A DNA stretch of 40,214 bases, from positions 1 to 40,214 of the forward strand of contig NZ_JAHHZS010000036.1 in assembly GCF_022606295.1 (NCBI RefSeq). The letters run 5' to 3'. This document shows, piece after piece, positions 25,731 to 32,772 of this stretch (its first letter is position 1; every line of letters starts with the position of its first letter). This DNA is from Arthrobacter bambusae. Its GTDB lineage: Bacteria; Actinomycetota; Actinomycetes; Actinomycetales; Micrococcaceae. The translations under genes were made by a program, and so were the position numbers. Under the pieces are notes generated by a model. It was not told where the DNA came from, did not search any database, and saw nothing but the letters and a program-made list of their open reading frames with translations.

Positions 25731-26621
25731 ATGGCCTTCATCACCATCGCCCCGCCGGCCCAGCCTGGTTCCTCGGATGTTGCCCTTTCAGCGCCGACCA
25801 AAGTTTCAGGGCCGTTCTCCTCGTTACGGTCAGTACCCAGCCACATTCTCCTCATCGCCTTGGCGATCGTCTCGATCTTCCCCATCTACTGGATGTTCGT
25901 CACGGCTTTCCGGCCGCCGTCGGACGCCCTGTCCACGAACCCGCTGCCGGGACCGCTGAGCCTGGAGAATTTCCAGTACGTCCTGAAGACCATCCCGATC
26001 GCAGGCATGCTTGCGAACACCTTCGGCATGGCGCTGGCGTTGGCCGTGTCCCAATTGCTCGTGGCGATCCTGGCGTCCTACGGCTTCGCGCGTTGGGACT
26101 TTGTCGGAAAGAAGGCCTTGTACCTGTTGTTTGTGGGGTCGTGGCTGGTGCCTTTCCAGGTCACGATGATTCCCAACTACTTGCTCGTGTCCCAGATGGG
26201 CCTGCTCAACACCATCACCGGCGTCGTCATTCCGCAGTTGTGTTCGGCATTCGCGGTGATGATGCTGCGCCAGCACCTCGAAGCCTTCCCGAAGGACCTC
26301 CTCGATGCCGGCCAGATGGACGGACGGTCGTCCTGGCGGACCCTGTGGGAAGTGGTGGTCCCGAACCTCCGCCCGGCACTTGCGGCCCTTGGCATCATGC
26401 TGTTCATCAGCGCCTGGAACGAATACTTGTGGCCATCACTGATCATGCAGAAGTCCGACGCCCTCATCCAGGTGGGCATCCGCGGCTTCCTGGGCGCCGA
26501 AGGCAACAACTGGGGCGCCATCATGGCAGCGTCCTCGCTCGCGTGCCTGCCGATCTTCCTGATCTACATCTTCCTGCAGCGATACGTGGTGGATGCCTTC
26601 GTCCGCTCGGGGTTGAAGTAA
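25731..26621 (+). CDS. ABC importer permease, UgpE type
   Basis: 296 residues. After a short cytoplasmic N-terminus come six helices (HILLIALAIVSIFPIYWMFVTAF onward), the EAA loop KDLLDAGQMDGRSSWRTLWEVVVP and the C-terminal FLQRYVVDAFVRSGLK of UgpE/MalG-like proteins. The ATG at 25731 lies 11 bases after the previous stop; AAAGAA is a weak ribosome binding site, so coupling is likely. An in-frame start at 25200 would lie inside the preceding gene. It ends the operon; palindromic sequence follows. Confidence 0.92.
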   Translation: MAFITIAPPAQPGSSDVALSAPTKVSGPFSSLRSVPSHILLIALAIVSIFPIYWMFVTAFRPPSDALSTNPLPGPLSLENFQYVLKTIPIAGMLANTFGMALALAVSQLLVAILASYGFARWDFVGKKALYLLFVGSWLVPFQVTMIPNYLLVSQMGLLNTITGVVIPQLCSAFAVMMLRQHLEAFPKDLLDAGQMDGRSSWRTLWEVVVPNLRPALAALGIMLFISAWNEYLWPSLIMQKSDALIQVGIRGFLGAEGNNWGAIMAASSLACLPIFLIYIFLQRYVVDAFVRSGLK

Positions 26622-26630
26622 CCCGCCGAA

Positions 26631-26753
26631 CGCTCGCTCAGATATGCGCCGTTCCCGCCGACGCGCGCTCACATATAGGGCAAATTTCGGAATCCCTCGC
26701 TCACTAGAGGTGAGCGAGGGATTCGAAAAACGGCCACAAAGGTGAGCGCGCGT
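26631..26753. repeat. Nested palindromic repeat block (REP-like)
   Basis: Five copies of a GCTCA-based word occur in 123 bases: CGCTCGCTCA (from 26631), CGCGCTCAC (to 26672), CCCTCGCTCAC (to 26704), then inverted GTGAGCGAGGG (from 26710) and GTGAGCGCGCG (from 26742). An inner pair forms a 15-bp hairpin and an outer pair (ACGCGCGCTCAC at 26661-26672 with 26742-26753) forms a 12-bp stem around it. The arrangement resembles repetitive extragenic palindrome clusters. No gene overlaps it. Confidence 0.7.
26690..26724. terminator. Bidirectional terminator hairpin between convergent operons
   Basis: A perfect 15-bp stem (GAATCCCTCGCTCAC at 26690-26704 with 26710-26724) has the 5-nt loop TAGAG. It is followed by GAAAAA on the plus strand and, on the minus strand, by CCGAAATTTG. 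It lies between the ABC permease gene and the end of hutF and can stop transcription from both sides. Confidence 0.75.
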
Positions 26754-26808
26754 CTTGGCGGCAGCAACGTGACGCCTCCCCAACTGCTCCAGGGCTGAGG
26801 AAATCGGC

Positions 26809-28164
26809 CTAGGAGAACTCCTTCAGCGCCTCGGTGAGCAGGCTCCCCGGAGAACCCAGCCGAACATGGACGCCGTTGGAGGCCACCAGCTTCCCGGCAA
26901 CCACGACGGCGGTGACGTCGCTCGCGGTCGCGCTGAACGCGAACTGTTGCGGCATGGAACCGGCTGTCCGCGCCGAGTCCGGGGCCACGGCCATGAGGTC
27001 GCACACCGCACCTACCTCCAGTGCCGACGCTATGGGTGTGGCCATGGAAGCTGTTGCACCGATGGTGGCGGCGCGCAGCAGTTCCTGGGGTGAGAACCTG
27101 CCCCGTTGGCCGGAGCCGAGTCGTTCTCCGTGTTCCAAGGTGCGCATTTCAATCCAGGGATCGATCACCGCGTGCTGGTCCGTTCCCAGCGCGATGGTCG
27201 CTCCGGCGTCGGACAATTCGCGTGCCGGCCCGATGCCATCGGCAAGATCGGCCTCAGTGCTCGGACACATCACCACGGTGGCTCCCGCGTCCCCGAGGAG
27301 CTGAACGTCGTCCGGCGTCAGGTGGGTCGCGTGGACGGCGGAGAGCCGCCGGGACAGCAGGCCGTGCCGGGCAAGAAGCCCAGCGGGGGTGACACCGTAG
27401 GCCTGCAGGCAGGCATCGTTCTCGGCCGGTTGTTCGCTGAGGTGGATGTGGAGCGGGATGTCCGCAGGCAGTTGCCGCGCGACGGTCTTGAGCGCTTCTT
27501 CGGGCACTCCGCGGACGGAATGCAGGGCTGCCCCCACGCCCACCATGTCCGCCGGGAAGCCCTGCGCTACCTCGGCGCGCAGTGAGCCGAGCCGGTCCAG
27601 CCAGGCTTGGGCATCGGCGTCGCCGAACCGTGCCTGTTCCGGGCTGAGCGGCGTCCCGATGCCTCCCGCGAGGTACAGGGTGTCCAGCAATGTCAGTCGG
27701 ATCCCGGCCGCAACGGCTGCCCTTGCCAACGCCAGTTCCATCGCGTGCCGTTCCGGGTACGGCGTTCCGTCGGGCTGGTGGTGCACGTAGTGGAACTCGG
27801 CCACGCTGCTGAAACCCGAGACCACCATTTCGGCGAAGACCGCCGTGGCGAGCTTCTCGTATTTCTCCGGTGTCAGTTCCGCAGCGCTCCTGTACATTTG
27901 CTCCCGCCAAACCCAGAAGTCGCCGCGCCCGTCATGGGTCCGTCCACGCAGGATCCGGTGAAAAGCATGCGAATGGGCGTTTGCCGCCGCGGGGAAGACC
28001 ACACCGTTCAATATCCGGTCACCCGTTTCGGGCCCGACGCCGGTCAAGATCCCGGAGATGCGGCCCTCGAGCACTTCCAGCCGCACACCGGCGGCGACAA
28101 CCGCACCGCCGTCGCTGCCGCCGTCGACGTTTACCAAGGCGGTTTCGCACCAGAACCCGCTCAC
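26809..28164 (-). CDS. hutF: Formimidoylglutamate deiminase (HutF)
   Basis: 451 residues of the amidohydrolase superfamily. The metal site begins NAHSHAFHRIL (H64, H66), followed by the HutF-specific GRGDFWVWREQMY, then HIHLSEQPAE, VHATHLTPDD and GTDQHAVIDPWIEMR. HutF removes ammonia from N-formimidoyl-L-glutamate to give N-formyl-L-glutamate, the fourth step of one histidine-degradation route. The GTG start overlaps the stop of the upstream amidohydrolase by 4 bp (28161-28164), so the two are coupled. hutH, hutU and hutI are not in this window. Confidence 0.93.
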   Translation of the reverse strand: MSGFWCETALVNVDGGSDGGAVVAAGVRLEVLEGRISGILTGVGPETGDRILNGVVFPAAANAHSHAFHRILRGRTHDGRGDFWVWREQMYRSAAELTPEKYEKLATAVFAEMVVSGFSSVAEFHYVHHQPDGTPYPERHAMELALARAAVAAGIRLTLLDTLYLAGGIGTPLSPEQARFGDADAQAWLDRLGSLRAEVAQGFPADMVGVGAALHSVRGVPEEALKTVARQLPADIPLHIHLSEQPAENDACLQAYGVTPAGLLARHGLLSRRLSAVHATHLTPDDVQLLGDAGATVVMCPSTEADLADGIGPARELSDAGATIALGTDQHAVIDPWIEMRTLEHGERLGSGQRGRFSPQELLRAATIGATASMATPIASALEVGAVCDLMAVAPDSARTAGSMPQQFAFSATASDVTAVVVAGKLVASNGVHVRLGSPGSLLTEALKEFS

Positions 28165-29360
28165 AAGAGTCCCTCCAGAACGTCGGCGAGGGCGACGGCG
28201 CCGGCTGAGGCGTCCTCGTCAGCCACGTATTCTTCCGGGGAATGGGAGATTCCGCTCGGGTTGCGCACGAAAAGCATCGCCGAGGGGACATGTCCAGCCA
28301 AGACTCCGGCGTCGTGCCCGGCGCCGGTCGCGAGCACGGGCGCTCCCGGCAGGAGCTCGCCGATGCGTCGGCTCAGCTCGGGATCGAAGTGCACGGTGTC
28401 GCTGTAGGACTCCTCGGTGAGGCTAACGGTGCATCCCTCGCCCGCCGCGATTTCCCGGGCTGCGCGGTAAATGGATTCGATCAGGTGTGCGGTCACGGCG
28501 TCGTCGGGATGCCGGGCGTCGAGCCAGAGATCGACGCGCGAGGCAATCACGTTGGTGCCGCCGGGAACCGGGGTCAAGCGCCCCACGGTGGCCCGCGCAT
28601 CCGGCTGCCTCGCCGCCGTGTCGCGGACGGCAACGACGATCTGCGCGGCCGCAACCATCGGGTCGGCGCGGTCGGTCATGAGGGTCGTCCCGGCGTGGTT
28701 GCCTTGGCCGCTGACGCTCAGTTTCCAGCGGCCATGGCCCAGGATGGAGCTTCCGACGGCGATGGCCGGCCCGCCTTGGCCCAGTCCCTTTCCCTGTTCC
28801 ACATGCAGTTCAACGAAGTCGCCGATTCGCGCCATGGCCTCCGGATCGGGTCCGACGTGCCGGGGATCCAGGCCGTTGCTTCGGGCGACGTCGGCGAAAG
28901 TGTTGCCGTCGACGTCGCGCAGGTTCAGCGCCTTCTCGATGTCGATGGCGCCAGTCAATAGTCGCGAACCCAGGCAGGCCACCCCAAAGCGGGATCCTTC
29001 CTCTTCCGGGAAGACGGTGATGGCCAGGGATCGCCCAGGCTCAAGACCGCGGGAAACGAGGACATCGACGGCGGCGAGTGCGGACGCGACGCCAAGCGGC
29101 CCATCAAAGGCCCCTCCTCCCGGGACGGAATCGAGGTGGCTTCCTGTGACGAGCGCGCCGTCCCGGGGCTTTCCCCACCAGGCCCAGATGATGCCGTTGC
29201 GGTCGGTCTCGACCTCGAGGCCGCGGTGCTGGGCTTGTTCGATGAACCAGTGCCTGAGGTCGAGCTCGGGCGTCGAGTAGACGGCCCTCGAGTATCCCCC
29301 GCGCGCCGCATCGCGGCCCACGTCCTTGATTGAGTCAAGGAGCTGATTGACGGTATTCAC
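28161..29360 (-). CDS. M20-family amidohydrolase (allantoate amidohydrolase / N-carbamoylase type)
   Basis: 399 residues. Zinc-site motifs are TGSHLDSVPGGGAFDGPLG, FPEEEGSRFG and VELHVEQGKGL, and the dimerisation-domain landmarks are GNHAGTTLMTDRADP, GAGHDAGVLAG and GISHSPEEY. Members hydrolyse N-carbamoyl or ureido amides such as allantoate and N-carbamoyl amino acids. GTG at 29360 has GGAGG ten bases upstream. Coupling to hutF suggests it deals with N-formylglutamate, the HutF product, in place of a classical HutG. This is inference; allantoate or a carbamoyl amino acid remain possible. It is divergent from an IclR regulator. Confidence 0.88.
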   Translation of the reverse strand: MNTVNQLLDSIKDVGRDAARGGYSRAVYSTPELDLRHWFIEQAQHRGLEVETDRNGIIWAWWGKPRDGALVTGSHLDSVPGGGAFDGPLGVASALAAVDVLVSRGLEPGRSLAITVFPEEEGSRFGVACLGSRLLTGAIDIEKALNLRDVDGNTFADVARSNGLDPRHVGPDPEAMARIGDFVELHVEQGKGLGQGGPAIAVGSSILGHGRWKLSVSGQGNHAGTTLMTDRADPMVAAAQIVVAVRDTAARQPDARATVGRLTPVPGGTNVIASRVDLWLDARHPDDAVTAHLIESIYRAAREIAAGEGCTVSLTEESYSDTVHFDPELSRRIGELLPGAPVLATGAGHDAGVLAGHVPSAMLFVRNPSGISHSPEEYVADEDASAGAVALADVLEGLL

Positions 29361-29374
29361 GTGTTCCTCCGATT

Positions 29375-29568
29375 ATGTCTGCCACCAAGTAAAAACCAGA
29401 TGCCACCCCATGACAAGGGTTCCGACACAGAACCGCGACAATTAACGGGCCCGAACACCACCGATATGCCCTGGCGCCACAGAATGTCTCAAATCCCGGA
29501 GTCTCAGACAATTTCCAGAAATCTATTGCCACCCGATGAAAGTTAATTTTTACTTAGTGGCAAGACAT
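29375..29568. promoter_or_regulatory. Divergent control region with long imperfect inverted repeat
   Basis: The arm at 29375-29395 (starts ATGTCTGCCAC, ends AAGTAAAAA) is repeated in inverted orientation at 29547-29568 with one mismatch and one inserted base over about 21 positions; the arms are 151 bases apart. Related words TGCCACCCCATGA (29402) and TGCCACCCGATGA (29527) form a direct repeat between them. The region lies between the amidohydrolase/hutF operon and the IclR gene, so these are likely binding sites for that regulator, possibly bridging by looping. Confidence 0.7.
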
Positions 29569-29601
29569 GGTGATTCAGACCACTTGAAAGCAGGCCAAGC
29601 A

Positions 29602-30288
29602 GTGGCAGCAGATTCCTCCACACGGACGGTCGAAAGGGCTTTGGCCCTCCTGAGCGCGGTCTGCACCGATGGCTCCATCAGCCTGAGCGACGCCGCACGT
29701 GTTGTTGACTTGTCGGCCAGCACCGCACTCCGTCTCCTCCGCACCTTGGAAGGCAGCGGATTCGTGAAGCGGGATCCGGGTGGAAACTTCCGTCCCGGCG
29801 CCAGCGTGATCCAGTTGGGAGCCCTCGCGTTGGGACAGGAGTCCCTCGTATCGCTCTGCACGCTGCACATGAAGCGGTTGGTGGCTGAAACGGGCGAGTC
29901 CTGCTATTTGAGTATTCCCGGTCCTGGGGAAACCGGTATCTACATTGCCATCGTCGAAGGTACGCACTCTGTCCGGCACACCAGTTGGGTCGGCAGGAGC
30001 ATTCCGTTGGAAGGATCCGCCGCCGGGAAGGTCCTGACTGGCGGGCAGAACGGCCGCGGCTTCGCCATCGTGCGAAGCGGCGTAGAAGACGACATCACGG
30101 CCGTCGCCGCACCCATCGTGATCGGCGGTCGCACCGTGGCAGCCCTCAGCATCGTCGCACCGAGCTACCGCTTGGGCGAAGCGAAGGCGCAGACATTTGG
30201 CGAGGAACTGGCGAGGGTGGCGGACAACATCCTCGTGGAACCATCCGGAGACCATGAAGTGCCCCAGGAAGGCATGAAACAGAAATAG
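29602..30288 (+). CDS. IclR-family transcriptional regulator
   Basis: About 228 residues from GTG 29602. The N-terminal winged helix reads TRTVERALALLSAV...SLSDAARVVDLSASTALRLLRTLEGSGFVKRD, followed by the IclR effector domain (GRSIPLEGSAAGKVL; ITAVAAPIVIGGRTVAALSIVAPSYRLG). The frame is open to ATG 29536, but that start lacks a Shine-Dalgarno site, adds 22 residues unlike the family, and would place the inverted-repeat arm inside the coding region. GTG 29602 is therefore preferred, with moderate certainty. It is divergent from the amidohydrolase/hutF pair and probably its regulator. Confidence 0.88.
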   Translation: MAADSSTRTVERALALLSAVCTDGSISLSDAARVVDLSASTALRLLRTLEGSGFVKRDPGGNFRPGASVIQLGALALGQESLVSLCTLHMKRLVAETGESCYLSIPGPGETGIYIAIVEGTHSVRHTSWVGRSIPLEGSAAGKVLTGGQNGRGFAIVRSGVEDDITAVAAPIVIGGRTVAALSIVAPSYRLGEAKAQTFGEELARVADNILVEPSGDHEVPQEGMKQK

Positions 30289-30402
30289 TCACGTTTGAAA
30301 ATGTCACCAAGGCGTACCCTGATCAACCGCCCCATCGAACCCACCAGCGGTACCATCTACCTCGATGACCAGCCGACGTCGACCATGGACGCGGCCTTGC
30401 TG
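30288..30402 (+). pseudogene. Remnant of a glycine-betaine/proline (OpuCA/ProV-like) ABC ATPase
   Basis: Reading from 30288, VTFENVTKAYPD matches the start of OpuCA-type ATPases. From 30319, in a different frame, LINRPIEPTSGTIYLDDQ and a PTSTMDAALLR tail match the stretch that follows Walker A. The segment between them, including Walker A itself, is gone, and the rest of the protein is missing after about 30402. So an internal deletion with frameshift plus a 3' truncation left about 115 bases. It directly abuts the IclR stop codon. It cannot make a working ATPase. Confidence 0.7.
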
Positions 30403-30482
30403 CGCAGTCACCGAGATGGCCGGGGTGCTGCGGCCTCGTGGAAGGCAGCGGTGACCCGGCGAGGATCCAGGATCCCTGTTGC

Positions 30483-30512
30483 TTCCCGAATTCGGGAACT
30501 AAGCATGCTTAG
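30483..30512. promoter_or_regulatory. Two perfect palindromes side by side
   Basis: TTCCCGAATTCGGGAA (30483-30498, 16 bp) is immediately followed by CTAAGCATGCTTAG (30499-30512, 14 bp). Both are perfect. They lie 67-96 bases before the start of the proline-rich protein gene. The second resembles a compact dimer-binding site. They look like regulator targets rather than a terminator, because neither has a loop or T-tract. Confidence 0.6.
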
Positions 30513-30578
30513 CTATGGACTGCCGACCACGACCGGCGTACCTTAGTTTCCAAACACCGCACTGGGGAGGTGGAGTGT

Positions 30579-31415
30579 TTGGCCAGGTCTCTGGGGCGCC
30601 GTGGCATTTATGTGTTACGCCCCCTGCTATTCGCCGCTTTCGGCGCATTGGCATGGTTGCTGTGGATCGCCGGTCCTTCGCAAGCCACCGACGCCATGCC
30701 GGGGATCCCGGCTGTCCCGGCGCCTTCGATTTCCCTCCCTCCGGTTCCCCTTGCCGATCCCCTGGGACGGCTCGTCAACCAGGACCCCTCCGGGGTTGCA
30801 GTCCCGAGTCAATTGGCCACAGTTCCTGGGGCCGTGGTCCGTCAGCTAACAGACCACGCCGTGACGCCGGTGGTCGGGGTCGTCCATGGCGTGCAGCGCG
30901 TGGTCACCAAGACGCTCAAGGAACTCGCGGCGTTGCCGGAGGGTCCTTCCGTGCCGGAATTGCCGCGGGTGCCCGTAATACTGCGGAATACAGGACCAAG
31001 TGTTCCTGCTGTCCCCGCTGCTCCCCCGCGTGCTGGACCCGGCGCGGCGCTCACTGGCCCCTCCACGCTTGTCCATACGAACCCCGTTCCACCTGCCGTC
31101 CAGGCCGGCTCAGGAGCGAGCACAAGGACTTCCGGATTCCCGGACGGTGTCGTCTTCGCTCCCCCTGCTGTATTCGCGCCGTCGGATGTGTCTACGGTTC
31201 CGGGCGGAGCTCCGCCTGACGCGCCGGCTCCCGCGGCTGCGTCGCCGCATGAGGCCGGATCGATGTCGGGCCCGGAGGGCGGTTCCACTTTTGGCGCGGC
31301 AGATCTGCCCGAACAACGTGGACTCGCGCCCCCGCCCGGCCACTGTCCGATACCCGACCCCAGGCAAACGCCTTCAACCGAACCTGCATTCGATCCTGGA
31401 TCTTCCCCCGACTGA
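30579..31415 (+). CDS. Secreted or membrane-anchored proline-rich protein of unknown function
   Basis: About 278 residues. A basic N-terminus (ARSLGRRGIYVLR) and one hydrophobic segment (PLLFAAFGALAWLLWIAGPSQA) form a signal peptide or anchor; the rest is low-complexity, rich in Pro, Ala, Val, Gly and Ser, with one cysteine. No domain is recognised. TTG 30579 is chosen because GGGGAGG at 30564-30570 lies eight bases upstream; GTG 30570 overlaps that site. The composition suggests a cell-wall-spanning or surface protein. Proline-rich low-complexity regions can arise in non-coding GC-rich DNA, but the signal peptide and ribosome binding site favour a real gene. Confidence 0.6.
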   Translation: MARSLGRRGIYVLRPLLFAAFGALAWLLWIAGPSQATDAMPGIPAVPAPSISLPPVPLADPLGRLVNQDPSGVAVPSQLATVPGAVVRQLTDHAVTPVVGVVHGVQRVVTKTLKELAALPEGPSVPELPRVPVILRNTGPSVPAVPAAPPRAGPGAALTGPSTLVHTNPVPPAVQAGSGASTRTSGFPDGVVFAPPAVFAPSDVSTVPGGAPPDAPAPAAASPHEAGSMSGPEGGSTFGAADLPEQRGLAPPPGHCPIPDPRQTPSTEPAFDPGSSPD

Positions 31416-31492
31416 CCAGGCCGCTCCTGCCCTTTTGGCAGGCACGACCAACTGCGCCACCAGCGCAGGACACGTCTAGTCAGGAGAAGACC

Positions 31493-31555
31493 ATGCAGGA
31501 CAATAACCGACTGATAGGTAATTGGCCCGACCCCATGAGTAAAGGAGGCATATAG
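31493..31555 (+). CDS. Possible 20-residue peptide
   Basis: ATG 31493 is preceded by AGGAG (31482-31486) at good spacing and opens a frame of 20 codons (MQDNNRLIGNWPDPMSKGGI) to TAG at 31553-31555. A strong terminator begins 43 bases later. It could be a small protein, a leader peptide or chance. No relative is known to me. Confidence 0.3.
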   Translation: MQDNNRLIGNWPDPMSKGGI

Positions 31556-31598
31556 GTACAAGCGAACATCGCGACAGGCGCTCAGCGCCAAGGGAACA

Positions 31599-31643
31599 AC
31601 GACGCCGGCCGTACAGTCAGTCTGACTGCACGGCCGGCGTCGT
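31599..31643. terminator. Bidirectional terminator between convergent genes
   Basis: A perfect 14-bp stem (ACGACGCCGGCCGT at 31599-31612 with 31630-31643) continues after a mismatch with further pairs from the AGTCAG/CTGACT inner arms. It lies 26 bases beyond the end of the minus-strand beta-lactamase-like gene and faces the plus-strand unit that ends near 31555. Confidence 0.8.
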
Positions 31644-31669
31644 GATATTGAAAAGTAGCCTGGGTCCCT

Positions 31670-32692
31670 TTAGAACAGGCCGCCCACCACAGCCTGGGTG
31701 AGCTGGTGGAAGATGTCGGTGCGGGCGGGGATGTCGCTCTCGTCCTGGCCCTTGGTGTAGACCACGAAGGCATAGCTCTTGGTCCCGTTGGTGAGGATGC
31801 TGGCATCGTGGAGTTCGTCGTCGAGCAGTCCATATTTGTGGAAAACGGTGATTCCGGCCGGCACTGCGGCGGGGATCAGTGATTCGTAGTTGGTGTTCTG
31901 CATATAGGACAACAACTGCGCCGTGTCCTGCTGGTTCAGGAGCTTCCCGTCGTAGAGACCAGCCATGATACTGGCCATCTCGGCGGGGGTCAGGGTGTTG
32001 TTCTCCGGGTCGTAGTTGATCCCGATTGACGTGGCGTAGGCCTGCAACTGTGGGTGACCGATGGTGTCCATGATCAACGACCATGAGTCGTTATCGCTGT
32101 CCTGGATCATTTCCTTGATTTGGAAGCCCGAGGTGTAGTCCCCCAAAGGATCGTCGAGCGACGCTGCGCCTGTTTCGACGAGGTGGTAGTAGGCAATCGC
32201 TGACAGCACCTTGGCTGTGCTTGCTGCCTCGAACGGATCCTGGACCCCGTATTGGTGCGTCGAACCATCGGACAGATCAATCAGGGCCACGCCGATCTGG
32301 TACCCATTGTTGGCGTCGATGATCGCATTGATTTGCCCATCAAGCGCGGGCGTCACAGTTCCTGCCGCCGTCGGGGCCGGTGCTGCGGCTGCCGTCGGGG
32401 CCGGCGCAGCGGCTACCGGGGCAGGAGCCGAAGCCGCCGCCGTAGGGCTAGCCGCCGTCGTCGTCGGGGCAGCCGCGGCCAGGTCACCCGGGGGTGCCGT
32501 CGGGGCCGAAACGAAATCGGAAGCGGGGCGGGCGTGCGCAGCTGAGTAGACCGTGGCCGTCAGGGTCAGAGCCAGAATGGCGGCGCAGGCTGTCAGCAAG
32601 GCCGATCGACGCCGGCGAGGGCTCCACTGGTTCCACCGGCTTCTCTTTCGTCCGGACCCTTGGCCGGGACGACGGGGCTCTTGCTCTTCCAT
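31670..32692 (-). CDS. Serine beta-lactamase-fold protein (class A-like), membrane-anchored
   Basis: 340 residues. A basic N-terminus and one hydrophobic stretch (31-52) anchor or export the protein; an Ala/Pro/Thr linker (about 64-115) leads to the catalytic domain. Active-site motifs are S158-T-A-K161, the SDN loop S199-D-N201, and K286-Y-G288 where class A enzymes carry KTG. The class A omega-loop glutamate (ExxLN) is not evident. This points to a DD-peptidase-like or penicillin-binding role rather than an efficient beta-lactamase; beta-lactam resistance cannot be claimed. No good Shine-Dalgarno site precedes ATG 32692, so the start is less certain. Confidence 0.82.
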   Translation of the reverse strand: MEEQEPRRPGQGSGRKRSRWNQWSPRRRRSALLTACAAILALTLTATVYSAAHARPASDFVSAPTAPPGDLAAAAPTTTAASPTAAASAPAPVAAAPAPTAAAAPAPTAAGTVTPALDGQINAIIDANNGYQIGVALIDLSDGSTHQYGVQDPFEAASTAKVLSAIAYYHLVETGAASLDDPLGDYTSGFQIKEMIQDSDNDSWSLIMDTIGHPQLQAYATSIGINYDPENNTLTPAEMASIMAGLYDGKLLNQQDTAQLLSYMQNTNYESLIPAAVPAGITVFHKYGLLDDELHDASILTNGTKSYAFVVYTKGQDESDIPARTDIFHQLTQAVVGGLF

Positions 32693-32772
32693 AATGATGC
32701 AACCGTAGCTACTGCAGCTATGTGGGAGCTATGAAAACCCTGTCCGTCAGCCGCGTGTCACCTGGGTGAATA

